Shown here piece by piece: positions 14,001 through 23,829 of a stretch of DNA of 64,000 bases (position 1 is its first letter; each line of letters begins with the position of its first letter). Location: assembly GCA_951394045.1 (NCBI GenBank), contig OX595985.1, forward strand, positions 5,084,001-5,148,000. Reading direction: 5' to 3'. The stretch comes from Nitzschia sp. DOCU1 (taxonomy: Eukaryota; Bacillariophyta; Bacillariophyceae; Bacillariales; Bacillariaceae). The translations under genes and the position numbers were made by a program. The notes under the pieces were generated by a model that searched no databases, was not told the DNA's origin, and saw only the letters and a program-made list of their open reading frames with translations.

Positions 14001-15307
14001 TCCCCAGAGCCGTCACTGATCAGAACTTCAGGGGCTCCGAAATCAGCCACAAAGCTATCGATTGGCTCGTGTGCGTCTGACTTTCTTTCAATGACATAAG
14101 CCGCTGCGAAGAAGTCCTTATTGGCAAACACTTGACAGTACCTCTCACCGCTGATGGCATTGCACCGCATGTCCATGGTGTCTGTTGCAAAGGTCCCCTG
14201 GAGCCTATTGGCCTGGAACATTCGATCCACGCGATATCTTCTCGCAAGTGGCATCAGCGCTGACCGCACCAATTTTCTGGTCGTTGCTTTGAGGGTCAGT
14301 GAGGCCTGGGCAATGCTGAGGCCCCAGCGTTCTGCTAGTTCCTCAGGTGTCGTTCGGGAGTGTCGCTCACTTGACAGGAACGTGTGGCCTGGCATGATGT
14401 CACGATCGTCCAAGGGCCCTGGCATTGGTGGTAATGCTGTAGCAACGTTTTGCATTACTTTCCTTCGGGCTGCAATTTTCTCGTAATCGTTGCTGGTGAT
14501 TCGAGCTGATGCAACAATACATTTCCGAAACTCGGCCGGGCTGTACCTGGTATCCTCAATTATTTCATGCCCAATTCCAAAATCCGCCTCTTGCTCTATC
14601 GCAACAGCCTGGATGCTCCTGCTCTCAAGTTCTTCTTGCTCGTGTGATGATATCCCAGGGAACTTGACTTGTCTGGGGTTCCATGGCACTGCTGCGCACA
14701 ACACGATATGTGGGTATGCGCTCAGATCAGCTGTTGATGGCGACCATGTCTTCAGGTAAATGTCAGTCCCCTTGGACTGCAGGCATGCTGTGAAGGCCCC
14801 ATCTGCCGAAGTGATATTCATGGGCTCATGGCTGTATGGGTTGTCCTGGACAGTGGTGCCAAAGTCTCGGAGCTGGTTGGGATTGAATAAGCTGTGCTCC
14901 AATGTAGGCATGTACAGTGCCTCAGGGAAAACCAGGATGTAATTGAGTCCTTGTGATGAGGTGAACCCTGTTGCAGCCGTGATGATGGGAACGTTCCTCA
15001 TCGGCTTATACTCGTCCGAGTATGGCTGGACGTCGCAGGTGCGCTCCGTATAATTGATTGCCACACAATTCTTCCCTGCAACGAAGGTATCTGCGTGGGA
15101 ATCAGCCTCCAACGTGGATACAAATCCGGCATGCTCCAGGGACGCTTGCACCATCCTTGCTTCAGAGACACGGTAATTAAGTGTAGTGAACATGCTTATA
15201 ATGCAATAGTCATTTACCATAATTTTCGGGATAATGTTCTCGGGAACAGCAGCTTTCATCCATGCAATCACCGATCGCATGAACAACAGTGCTGCTCCCC
15301 AAGGCCA
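11051..15307 (-). CDS. Copia I pol: protease, integrase, RT, RNase H
   Basis: About 1,418 codons, continuing in frame after the gag TGA. Order is that of Ty1/copia: protease with DSHADT in place of D(S/T)GA; a DDE integrase with TDTMD, SDGS and NPAEGVIREVRKKW; RT with LVCDIEGAYLTA, LYGLKSSGAAF and the catalytic YVDD; RNase H with FVDSDHAGD, VETSTYGSELVA, DNESVY and a final NLADLFTK box. The frame is intact, so the enzyme set could still be made if the UGA is read through. The H2C2 zinc finger of integrase is not obvious. The KRQNSVETS.YGSE motif is shared with copia II, placing the two in one lineage. Confidence 0.9.
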   Translation of the reverse strand, partial: WPWGAALLFMRSVIAWMKAAVPENIIPKIMVNDYCIISMFTTLNYRVSEARMVQASLEHAGFVSTLEADSHADTFVAGKNCVAINYTERTCDVQPYSDEYKPMRNVPIITAATGFTSSQGLNYILVFPEALYMPTLEHSLFNPNQLRDFGTTVQDNPYSHEPMNITSADGAFTACLQSKGTDIYLKTWSPSTADLSAYPHIVLCAAVPWNPRQVKFPGISSHEQEELESRSIQAVAIEQEADFGIGHEIIEDTRYSPAEFRKCIVASARITSNDYEKIAARRKVMQNVATALPPMPGPLDDRDIMPGHTFLSSERHSRTTPEELAERWGLSIAQASLTLKATTRKLVRSALMPLARRYRVDRMFQANRLQGTFATDTMDMRCNAISGERYCQVFANKDFFAAAYVIERKSDAHEPIDSFVADFGAPEVLISDGSGEQVGRHSKFQQKLRKFKIQHKTAERDRPNQNPAEGVIREVRKKWYRQIFRTNCPRRLWSYGIPYVCAIMRMTASYSGRLQGRTPIESVMGETPDISEYLDFGFYDLVWFKEDSGLGEVKLGRFLDVSHKVGSLMSYFILPVSGVPISRTTVQRVTEAEKSNAVHKARIEVFDKAIATRFKEERLGRHGDKPDPASWAQIIESDPAFAEEFASTFDNPDVPEADETFDPDSYDSYINMELAMPRPDGPEFARVTKRLRDHEGKPIGTAHPNNPMLDTRLYEVEYIDGHKAALAANVIAENMFAQVDHDGHRQILFDSIIGHRNDGTHVRKKDAFVTSSNGVHQRKETTKGWEIQILWKDGSTTWSKLKDAKDSYPAQVAEYAVENGIDEIPAFKWWIPFVLKKRDRIIARTKTSYWQRTHKYGLEVPKSYSDCVRIDKENGNSLWQEAVRKEMTVVRPAFEVHEGDVSALVGYQKIGVHFVFDIKLSENFRRKARLVADGHKTRTPSSLTYSSVVSRDSVRIALTVAALNALDILVCDIEGAYLTAKCRERIYIRAGPEFGSEEGTIMIIKMALYGLKSSGAAFRSKLAGVLHDMGYRPSLADPDVWLKAAAKPCGFEYYEIVLCYVDDVMVISHDPGRTILEIQAVFKLKGDKASPPDMYLGANIEKKINSQGTACWTISPEKYVNASIANIEEKLSKDGLRLPSKCLTPMMSGYHPADDTTVELSADGVSLYQELIGVLRWAVEIGRLDILLEVALLSSHLALPRQGHLEQVYHIFGYMKMAPKRTLYLDPDHPMISEDRFSSYDWTDFYCDAEDLLPPNMPKPRGRAFSTHCFVDSDHAGDKVTRRSQTGILLFCNRAPIIAFSKRQNSVETSTYGSELVAMRQAIELVRSLRYKLRMFGIPIEGPTNIFCDNESVYKNTSIPESVLSKKQHSISYHAAREAVASKVVRIAKEGTDTNLADLFTKVMARPKREGLLDRFMY

Positions 15308-16771
15308 TCAGGTCTTGGTCTTCATGGAGCTCTTTCCTCCAAAGGAGTCTCCGGCCCGATCATTCTTGTTGTCTTCGAAGGATACATTCGTCTTTGCCTT
15401 GTCTTCTGTCTTCAAGGATGACAAGTTCCGTTTGAGTTCTGCATTCGATTTCTTCAGTGCTGCTAGTTTCTTCCTGGCTTGTCCAAATTTGGACTTTTTG
15501 TTAAAGTTCTTGCGACCGCCGCCGCCGTCTCTACCTCCCCCTCGAGATTTGCATTTGTCGGGGTTGGCAGATCGAATCTCGAGAATAGCCTCGCGGTGTG
15601 GAGCCATTTCCTCACTAAACCAATGCTTGGGTGAGTACGACCCACAAAAGAGCTTTCCCTCAGCGGTGTAGGCCCCACTGCCCGGTGCTGTTCCATCAAA
15701 GGTCCAATTGCTCTGACCAACCCCGCTGATTCTGGGTTGAAAACTGGAGCTTTTTGTGAGGTTGGGAACCTCTTTTGCGATTTCTTGCAGGATCTGGCGA
15801 GAGGATCTTGGCTGCATTCCTTGGGCGACTTTAAGGGTGGATACGAGCTGTGATAGCTCCCCGTTCTGCACATGCTGCCAAATCCAATCGATGACATCAT
15901 CATCATGCTTGGGGCGTCCTGCATTTTCGAAATACTGCAGTGCCTTTGTGAGCTTCTTGCAAAAAGTCTCGAAGGACATGGCTCTTTCGTTCTTGTAGGT
16001 CAATAATTCCCAAGTTTTGTTGGCCATGTTGACCCTCGCTTGAATGGTAGCAGCATTTTCATAACGGTCCTCCAGGGCTTTCATGTCTCGCCTTCCATCA
16101 TTGCGAAGCAGCAGCGGCTGTATGTAGGCATAGGCGTCCGAGTCTTCCTCTATATTGTTCAGAAAGAAAAGATGTACTGTCTTCCTGTCGGCCTCGTAGT
16201 CAAGGCCTATATGGGGGGCCGCTTTTATGGCCATCTCTTCCCAGTCTTCTAGGTCGGCATCGACCACTGGCGCATCATTTTCACGGATAACATACGAGAG
16301 GGGAACTCCTTTGGATCCATATGCCAGTAGCAATAATGCCTTGACGGACACAATCCACTGGTCCCAGCCTGCGCTAGCTTTCAATGGTGGGTCAATCTTG
16401 GATGTGGCTAAGGCTTCCGCATTTTTCTTCCTTTCACCACGAATCTTTTCTCGTTGTTGTGCGCTTTCCAATTCTTCCACAAATTGTGCTTGCGTGGTGC
16501 CACCATCAAATTCTGCTGGCAAATCCAAACGAACTGTGTCTTTTACCCAAAGGGTAAGTTGCACAATTCTTTTGCTGCTTATTGCCGAGATATTAAACCT
16601 CTGGGCTTGGACTGCCAGGGACCGAAATCCCTTCAGGGCATCTTTTATCTCTTCGATACTATACCCATTGAGATCATCAAGCCCACTTGGCATGAGTTCA
16701 TCTTGAACTGTTGCCCTCTTATTTGCAGGTACCCGGCACCAATTCAACAATGTATTGATTGGTACTGACAT
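15308..16771 (-). CDS. Copia I gag
   Basis: 487 codons from ATG at 16771 (MSVPINTLLNW). The middle is a helical capsid-type region. The C-terminus is basic and Gly/Arg-rich (residues about 415-430) and then Lys-rich, ending MKTKT before TGA. No CCHC knuckle is visible; the RGG-like basic tail may bind RNA instead. The TGA (15308-15310, context ACC TGA TGG) is followed by an open frame into pol, so gag is the product of termination and gag-pol that of readthrough. Confidence 0.85.
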   Translation of the reverse strand: MSVPINTLLNWCRVPANKRATVQDELMPSGLDDLNGYSIEEIKDALKGFRSLAVQAQRFNISAISSKRIVQLTLWVKDTVRLDLPAEFDGGTTQAQFVEELESAQQREKIRGERKKNAEALATSKIDPPLKASAGWDQWIVSVKALLLLAYGSKGVPLSYVIRENDAPVVDADLEDWEEMAIKAAPHIGLDYEADRKTVHLFFLNNIEEDSDAYAYIQPLLLRNDGRRDMKALEDRYENAATIQARVNMANKTWELLTYKNERAMSFETFCKKLTKALQYFENAGRPKHDDDVIDWIWQHVQNGELSQLVSTLKVAQGMQPRSSRQILQEIAKEVPNLTKSSSFQPRISGVGQSNWTFDGTAPGSGAYTAEGKLFCGSYSPKHWFSEEMAPHREAILEIRSANPDKCKSRGGGRDGGGGRKNFNKKSKFGQARKKLAALKKSNAELKRNLSSLKTEDKAKTNVSFEDNKNDRAGDSFGGKSSMKTKT

Positions 16772-16917
16772 CTTTTATCTTTTTCCCTTTTGGCGGATCA
16801 CACAGGCGTCCCTGCTCCACGCTGTCTTCCAATTCACTTCGAATTGGCAACAAACTTGTTTGACGAGTCTACTCGAACAAACCTTGTTGTATTACTTTTG
16901 ATATGGGTCTGATAAAC
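16772..16917 (-). other. Copia I leader and primer-binding region
   Basis: A short leader between LTR and gag. The coding strand next to the LTR reads GTTTATCAGACCC; copia II has the same box next to its LTR. Its complement would contain a CTGATAA loop flanked by partly pairing bases, as in a tRNA anticodon arm. The tRNA is not identified. Confidence 0.5.
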
Positions 16918-17023
16918 TGAATTGATGCTCCCGTATTGAGCTAGCTCAGTTGGTATAATAGTAATAAAGGTGCAGCTACCTAATCGTTAAAACAAAAAGA
17001 TGTGAGAAAGGAAACCAAACAAT
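16918..17023 (-). repeat. Copia I 5' LTR, inner part
   Basis: Matches 10728-10833. It is cut after caat (17020-17023), the target duplication of copia II, and resumes at 23697. Confidence 0.85.
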
Positions 17024-17177
17024 CGAGAAATGATCGACAGAGTGACGCGGAGCCACTCAAAACGTAGTAACAACAATAAAAGTCATTGTAACAAAATATT
17101 ATGACATTACGCGCGGGATACGAACACCCGGCTTGACTAACTGGACTGTAAGACGCCACTTCTTCGGGGAAATAACG
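17024..17177 (-). repeat. Copia II 3' LTR
   Basis: 154 bp, matching 23543-23696 with no difference noticed by eye. It begins exactly after the CAAT duplication in the copia I LTR. At 17178-17362 only the element's 3' non-coding region is seen. Confidence 0.85.
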
Positions 17178-17362
17178 GTCCCCTCGATGGGAGACGGAGC
17201 TAGGGATCCGATCACATCGCTTTATCTTCCAAACCAAGACCAACTTCCAATAGTATCACCATCATCATCATTGTAATCAACCGAGGTACCTGCCCCATCG
17301 CAGGACGTCCGACACGAATGGCCAACAAGGTTAGGCCACCCCCTCGACGAGTCAGACGCGAA

Positions 17363-20300
17363 TTAGAACAACACCTGTCTTGCAAGCTCCTTTCGCTCCG
17401 CTCCATTCTGAACCTTGGTCAGCATATCAGCAAGATTCGCCTTCGTATTAACATAACCGATCCGTAGGATATCAGCCGCCGCTTTTGATCGCACGTAGTG
17501 ATAAGCGATCGAATTCGACTTTTTCTTCAACGTCGATTCGGGCACGCTCGTGTTGCAAACAACCGACATATTATCAACAAGAACATGAGCATAGCCATCG
17601 ATTGACACGCCCAGCATTCGTAGTTTGTAACGTAGGGCTTCCAAAAGCTCAACGCCTGTCTTCAACACCATAAACTCCGAGCCAAAAGAACTCGTCTCAA
17701 TAGAATTCTGCTTTTTCGAATACCAAACGGTAGGGGCACGATTAACCCAAATCAAAACACCTGTTCTTGACTGACGAGTCACAACGTTAGCAGCATGAGA
17801 AGCATCAACAAACATAACAATTACCACGGGTTTTCCAAGGGGAGTTGGAGCGTCAGGCGGCCAGTCATCGCTCGCCCATGGATAAAATTCCTTCCATTCG
17901 TGCTTCGGTAAATCCGGCAAGTGGTCCGGATACCCATCATCCATCACAAGATTAGATCGCTCATGATTATTTAGATAGGCGAAGACATGGAGGGCTGCCT
18001 TCAGGTGGCCATCCCTTCTACACGCATTGTACGCAGCCAACATCGACGTTTCAGCACAAATATCAATGCGACCGAGCTCCACAATCCAACGCAAGATTCC
18101 CATGCACTGCATATAAAAAGTAGCACCTTCATCGTTGAGTAGTGGAGTAACATCCAGCTCCGGCTTGTAGCCTGAAGGGAATGGTGCACTTGCTCCGGTC
18201 TTTAACTCAAGCTCCATTTGAGCGAGCCTTGATTTGATCACACGAATTGCCTCCTTGATGTAGTCCCCTGAACCGATCGCCCATTTCGGTAGAGGGTCAC
18301 CATCGATCCAAAACTTCGAAATCGTTGCACCAAGATATCTCGTAGGCTCTCCAACCGAGTCCTCTTTGAGCAGGAAACGCTTATTAAGATCGTCAAGAAT
18401 AAATTTCGGGTCCATACTTATCGCCAACAAATCGTCCGTATAGACCAACAAATACTCATAATATTTTTCACCGTTCGGCTTGACGCCCTCTCGAAACCAG
18501 ACGTCCATATTGGCACGGCACGGAGTGAACCCCAATTCCTCTCGAAGAGTCTTGGCACAGTAGCTTCTCCATGAAAATCCAGCAGATTTTAATCCGTATA
18601 GGGCCTTTACTATCACAGCCGTCTTGCCTTGTAGTGGTCCAAACTCAGGTCCAAGTATCGTGTGGACTCTTTCGGCACATGGTGCGTTTAGATAGGCGCC
18701 AGCTATATCAGCAGAGAGAACAGACAAACCGTTTAAAGACGCGAGTAAGAATGCGAGACAAATACTTTCCCTTGTCACGACGCTGGCGTAAGTGACGGAG
18801 GATGGCGGCTCAGTTTGGTCGCCCCTCGCACAGATCCTCGCCTTGCGGGTGAGGTCCATTTTAACATCAAAGACAACCATCAGATCGATCAGCTACGATC
18901 CAACCGGGACTTTTTCCTCCGAATCAAGTACTTTGAGAGCCGGTAAGACCTTCTTAACTTCCTTGGCCATGGCGTTGGCCCAGTGTTGCGTTCCGGTCTC
19001 ACGATCAATTTCCAGTGCATGAGCAACATCCATCGGCCCCGGAACTTCAATTCCGAACTTTTCATTTTTGCGTCGCACGGCACGACGTTTCACGGCTTTC
19101 AAAACCATGTCTCTTTTCTTGAGGGTGAACGGAACCCACCATGCAAACGCTGGTTCCGAAACGAGCTTATTCGCAACCGCATATTCGGCCAGTTGCACTG
19201 GGTAGGCCTCCGTTGCGTCCTTTAACGGGATCCACAAGGTACTCCCGTCATTTAATTCAGCACAAATATCCCAGCCCTTTGTAGTGCGCTTCGGAATCTT
19301 CTGTCCCGCTCGTTCGATGAATCCGTCGTCCAAGTTCAGAGCCGTGCCGTCACGCCTGTGGTCAACAAACTCTTTCACAAAAGCAATTGAGTAACCGTCA
19401 TCGTCCACGGACTCCATGATTGATTCGACAATTTGGTTAGCTGTGACAGACTCCACGTCTCCATTAGCCCGAACGACCTCGTACTGAGCGGTGTCAAGCA
19501 ACGGATTCTCGTGATACTGTCCAATAAAGTCTCCCTTTGTGTCTCGTTTCCGTCCACGAATAACTCCCATTAAAACATTGTTTCTGTCCCCTGTAGCCTT
19601 TCGTATCTTCGTTGAGACGTAGTGATCGTACTCAACCGGCTTATCCTCTTCGTCAAAGGGAGGCGGAACAAATTCTTTATCCTGTTCGTCGACTTCGTTG
19701 GCTTCATCATCCTCGTATGGAATAAAATCCGGCACATTGTCCTCTGCGCGAATGAAACGTTTATCGCCATCGTCTGGCTTCTTTTCAATACCTTTAATTC
19801 GTTCGCCAAGCTTCGCCGCAAGCTTCTCGGTAAACTCCACCTTCATTTGCTTAATATCCTCGTTCTGGTGTTCGTCCTGCGAGAGTGGAATAACAGAAGA
19901 GCGGCGCAAAATGCTACCGTTCGAGGTGAGAACAGCTTGGCAAAGAACATCAGGAACATCGAAGCTTGGTCCTAGCCAACGACACAATTGTTTCTGGGGC
20001 TGGCTAGACTCTCGTGGTGACCGGGCCCAGCACCAATCGTAGAACCCGAAGTTAATTAGATGCGAGATATCCGCAGTGTCCCCTGAAGCTATCGTCGCTG
20101 CACATTCACCGTTCTGCTCAGGATGACCTAAAGCAGTGTGGCTACGTTGTTCCGCGCATGTGGCATAACAACGGTCCCAGAGGCAGGCAGGAACGTTTCG
20201 GGCCAGCATCGTCCGCTCGTAAAGCCGACTGACTTCACGAATCGCATTCTCGGCTTGCGACTGGTTGTGTCGATAAGGTTCGACTGGTAAAATAGGAACC

Positions 20301-21499
20301 TGTGCGCGTTGACATCGTTTCAAGAATTCGCCTTTAGTGAGAGAGAGAGCGGAGTCAGGAACAATGGATTCTGGGAATCCAACGGTACGAAAAACCTTAT
20401 CCAAGGTAGTGTGAACTTCAGATTCCTTCGAGAGTGGAAAACCAGCTACCCATTGGAAAGGCGTGGAGTAGACGGCCATACAAGTGTTCCCTTCGAGTGA
20501 CTTTGTGGGCCCAAACTTCACGTCAACAAACATTTTGCTCCGAAGTCGTCTGTATCGTAGTGCATATTCCGTTGGCCGAAATAATCGGTCCCCTGAAACT
20601 CTGCTCCAGTCTCTGACAGCTCGTTGCGTAGTCTTCGTTAACGTTCGTTGCGCCGCTTCCAGGCTAATACGCCATCGTCGCGCTAATTGGTCAGCGGTCA
20701 CAAGCGTAGATTTCGCCGCCGTTTTCATCGCAGAAAGCGTGGCCATTACTCTGTCCCCTAAAGCGGTGGCGAGAGCAAGGTTGTGAAATGCAGAGCAGAT
20801 ACGTTCCTCAGCCTGTAGGAAGGAGGAAAGAGAGAACAAAGTCGTCGTTTGCGTAGCGGAAATCGAATTAAAATAAGAATCTCCACCGACTTGTCGCCGA
20901 AGATGCTCTTCCACGAGATTCGAATTAGAATCCGATGGCCTCCATTCCAACTCGCTGGTCATACGGACATGTGTGTAGTTGATGGGATCGGTAGCCTCGG
21001 CTCGAGTCGGTTTCCTGACTTGGAAATATGAAAAGGGCTTGTCGTATTGTAAGGGAATGTGCATGCCGCTCTTGGGGTCCAGAATACTGTGATCGGTGGC
21101 TGCTCGTTTATCCGCTGGGATGCGTTGCAAGGCCACGTCATTAACAATTATTTGGTTTTCCCTCAGTTGGTCAGGGCACAAAAGATGACAAGACATATTA
21201 GGTAAAACGAGTGAATGATCAAACAGAAGAATGTAAGTGTGCATAGTTACCGGGCATTCATACGCCACGGCCACGAGGGCCTCGATAACATTTCTGATCG
21301 GTTCCATACTGTCATGGAAGCCGCTGACATTGATGTTGGTGTTGTAAGTATGTAATACGAAACAGTGTTCAAGAGAGAATGCGCATGTGTCGGCGTGTGA
21401 ATCCAATTCGCAACGAGAGATGAGTGTGTGTGTGTCGGATGAATAAGATGCAACAACCCGCCGTAGCCAAGAAATGCCACGGTGTTGTGAGTGAATGTT
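17363..21499 (-). pseudogene. Copia II pol with one internal TAG
   Basis: In frame with gag beyond its TGA. Seen: protease box DSHADTCAFS at the 5' part; integrase region with DVKFG, PDSALS and NAIREVSRLYE; RT with SADIAGAYLNA, LYGLKSAGFSW and YTDD (Thr where YVDD is usual); RNase H with MFVDASHAAN, IETSSFGSEF, DNMSVV and NLADMLTK. A single TAG (18893-18895) interrupts the frame at the start of RT (VPVGS-stop-LIDLMVVFDVK); both sides are otherwise open. In copia I the matching place has no stop. I read the TAG as a disabling mutation, since it lies within a domain. Confidence 0.8.
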
Positions 21500-22981
21500 T
21501 CAATCTTTCTTTCGTCGGGTCATTGAAGATGCAACATGGCTGTTGTCCACGCTCATAGTAGAGGTGGAGCTAGCGGCTTCATTTTGACCGGTTGAAATTG
21601 TTGTAGGTGTTTCTTCCGACTTTGCGCTTGATACATTGCGATTCCCCGCCTTGCGCTTTAATTCCATAACATAATCTTTTTCTTCTTTTGTGAACGTGTT
21701 CCAGATAGCAAAGGGGTACGAGCCGTTGTTCAACAAGTGTCCGGATTCGGAAAATCTTCCTCCACCTTCACGCCCGCGGCCTCGACCACCTCTACCAGCA
21801 CCTCGTCCAAAACCTCGTCCTCGGCCTCTTCCACCACGTCCTTTGGCTTGATATCCATTACCCCGTCCGTCGCCACCGGAGCTAGCGGTGCTCGAAATAT
21901 TCCTCGCCGGTGCTGATTTCACCATGGTCTCAGCAGCATCCAGTTGGCCTCCGAGATAATCGATGGCCAGCTGATAATTCGTCAACAGCGTAGCATTCGA
22001 GAAAACAACTCCCTTCGCAACAGCAAGACGCTCGTCAGTAATACGGGATAGCAAATTTCGTACCTTGGCCTCTTCAGTTCGGCCTTCTCCATACGCCTCA
22101 AGGTCAGCAAAGGCACTCCTGTGACGCGCAATGAAACCATCCCATTGAAAATTCCGAGCCTTGCCATTCCAAAAGATAGTGTTCAGGGTATTCTCCGCCT
22201 TGTTCTTAACCTGACTGATGTGCGAGGCACCAGCGTACTGCGCCTTGAAAGACAAGTAGGCACCCCGCCCATCCTTGGTGCGATCAAACTGCTTGACGAA
22301 TGCCCATGCATCTGTGCCATGAGTAACATGGCGCATAAGGTTAAACACCATTTCGTTATCAATCTGGTAGGTGTCACCGGTGTGGTGCGCACGGCGAACC
22401 AATTCGGAACGAAAGGTGGGATTCCCAAAACCGGGGTCGGTGGCAGGCAACTGAACTTCGGGACGAATGACATACTCCAGGGGAGTCCCTTCGGTTCCAT
22501 AGGAGGAACCAATCCACAATTCAATGTCTTCGATGGTTTCCCTCGACTTTTTGCCAGTAGTAAACTTATCCGGTAGGGTAGGGTTGCCGTCTTTCTTCAC
22601 CCTATCCAGGTCAACCTTGAACTTCCACAATCTGGTCAAACGGCCAAGCGAAGCCTCCGCAACAACAAACTGCCTTTGGACTGTCTCCATGTAATGGATG
22701 TAGTAAACCAATTGACGGAAGCGCTTCTGCTGATTGGTCCCCATGAAGGTACCGGGGTTGTTGATCTCCACGTTGTTATTGTTGAATATGGTACCGCCAG
22801 GGCACCGAATGGCGGAAAACAAAGCATCCAACTCATCCTCGTCAACGATACCTTTCACATCGTCAAACTTTGAGTATCCCTGCCAGGCCAACGCCTCGAC
22901 AATCTCCGGATCGAAAGCAAGAACGTTGCCAAGGTAGTCAGCAAATTCCTGGACAGCAGGATCAACAGCACCAGCAGCCAT
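21500..22981 (-). CDS. Copia II gag
   Basis: Starts at ATG 22981 (MAAGAVDPAVQEF); the frame is open for 14 codons upstream without a better start. A helical capsid-type region is followed by an RG-rich stretch (residues about 390-415, repeated RGRG and GRG) and a tail ending RRKKD. No zinc knuckle is seen, as in copia I. TGA at 21500-21502 (context GAT TGA AAC) is followed by 31 open codons and then the protease box. Confidence 0.85.
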   Translation of the reverse strand: MAAGAVDPAVQEFADYLGNVLAFDPEIVEALAWQGYSKFDDVKGIVDEDELDALFSAIRCPGGTIFNNNNVEINNPGTFMGTNQQKRFRQLVYYIHYMETVQRQFVVAEASLGRLTRLWKFKVDLDRVKKDGNPTLPDKFTTGKKSRETIEDIELWIGSSYGTEGTPLEYVIRPEVQLPATDPGFGNPTFRSELVRRAHHTGDTYQIDNEMVFNLMRHVTHGTDAWAFVKQFDRTKDGRGAYLSFKAQYAGASHISQVKNKAENTLNTIFWNGKARNFQWDGFIARHRSAFADLEAYGEGRTEEAKVRNLLSRITDERLAVAKGVVFSNATLLTNYQLAIDYLGGQLDAAETMVKSAPARNISSTASSGGDGRGNGYQAKGRGGRGRGRGFGRGAGRGGRGRGREGGGRFSESGHLLNNGSYPFAIWNTFTKEEKDYVMELKRKAGNRNVSSAKSEETPTTISTGQNEAASSTSTMSVDNSHVASSMTRRKKD

Positions 22982-23542
22982 CGTAACAATAAAGAGAGCA
23001 AAGATAACGCAACAAGTTCTCAAGATAACAAGAGGTTCGGTGTGAGGAAAAACACAAACATCATCTCATGAACGACAAAACATCGAGCCGAGGTGCGAAT
23101 CGTCGGCATTGAGAGGCAGCACATCTTTTGGATTTCCTTTTTCGTCTTCGTCACATCTGATTGGCTTAGAGAGTGGGAAAATAAAGTGACACGTCGTCGT
23201 CCATATATGCCCATCAAGACAAAAGCATATGCTCCGTCTGACGTGGTCAATTTTACTTAAGGGTTTCTCCGGTTGCCAAGACACCGGAGTGAACCCGTGC
23301 TGCCGCCCTCCGAGCATAGAGTGCGTGTGGGTGCGTCCACCCGTATGGCGAGACGGCTGTGCGTGCCCGAAGCGAGCAACGCCAGCTGAATCGTCGTTTC
23401 GCGATGCTCGACACGAAACATGGTTGACGACCATGAGCTTCTTTCTTTTCGCTCTTTCGCCGACTCTTCCTTCATCAATCGAAGAGCCAGGTATTGTCAA
23501 AACCTCCCCAGGTATTGTAGTTAGCATTTGGGTCTGATAAAC
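22982..23542 (-). other. Copia II 5' leader
   Basis: About 560 bp between gag and the 5' LTR. No conserved ORF is seen. The primer-binding-like box GTTTATCAGACCC (coding strand) lies directly inside the LTR at about 23530-23542. Confidence 0.5.
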
Positions 23543-23696
23543 CGAGAAATGATCGACAGAGTGACGCGGAGCCACTCAAAACGTAGTAACAACAATAAAA
23601 GTCATTGTAACAAAATATTATGACATTACGCGCGGGATACGAACACCCGGCTTGACTAACTGGACTGTAAGACGCCACTTCTTCGGGGAAATAACG
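23543..23696 (-). repeat. Copia II 5' LTR
   Basis: 154 bp, equal to 17024-17177. Followed by CAAT and the rest of the copia I LTR. Confidence 0.85.
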
Positions 23697-23829
23697 CAAT
23701 GGTCTCCTAACCATTCATATTCTTCGCGGCCTTCTCTGTCGTTCCGTGCCTAGCACGGTTAGGCGCTTGTTCTGCTTGCCTATCGCATATGCGCACAGCA
23801 CGCATATGCAGACTGGTCGGATTAATTCG
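23697..23829 (-). repeat. Copia I 5' LTR, outer part
   Basis: Matches 10830-10962. Ends attaattcg, then GCGC (23830-23833), where the piggyBac-like coding frame resumes. Confidence 0.85.

Larger units (their letters stand above)
17024..23696 (-). mobile_element. Copia II LTR retrotransposon
   Basis: A minus-strand Ty1/copia element of 6,673 bp inside the copia I 5' LTR. LTRs are 17024-17177 and 23543-23696 (154 bp each). The target duplication is CAAT (17020-17023 and 23697-23700). LTR ends are CGAGAAATG...AAATAACG. A GAGGGGAC purine-rich tract (coding strand) adjoins the 3' LTR. Gag and pol share a frame, separated by TGA; pol carries one further TAG. Confidence 0.9.
10728..23829 (-). mobile_element. 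Copia I LTR retrotransposon (holds copia II)
   Basis: A Ty1/copia element on the minus strand, about 6.4 kb of its own sequence. LTRs are 10728-10962 and 16918-17023 plus 23697-23829. Target duplication is GCGC (10724-10727 and 23830-23833). LTR ends are CGAATT...AATTCG rather than TG...CA; the first base of the inner copy is t in place of c. Gag and pol lie in one frame with a single TGA between them. Copia II sits in the 5' LTR. Confidence 0.9.

Noticed and set aside
18893..18895. The TAG in copia II as a programmed readthrough site
   Set aside because: It lies inside a domain, is absent at the matching place in copia I, and the element already has its gag-pol UGA.
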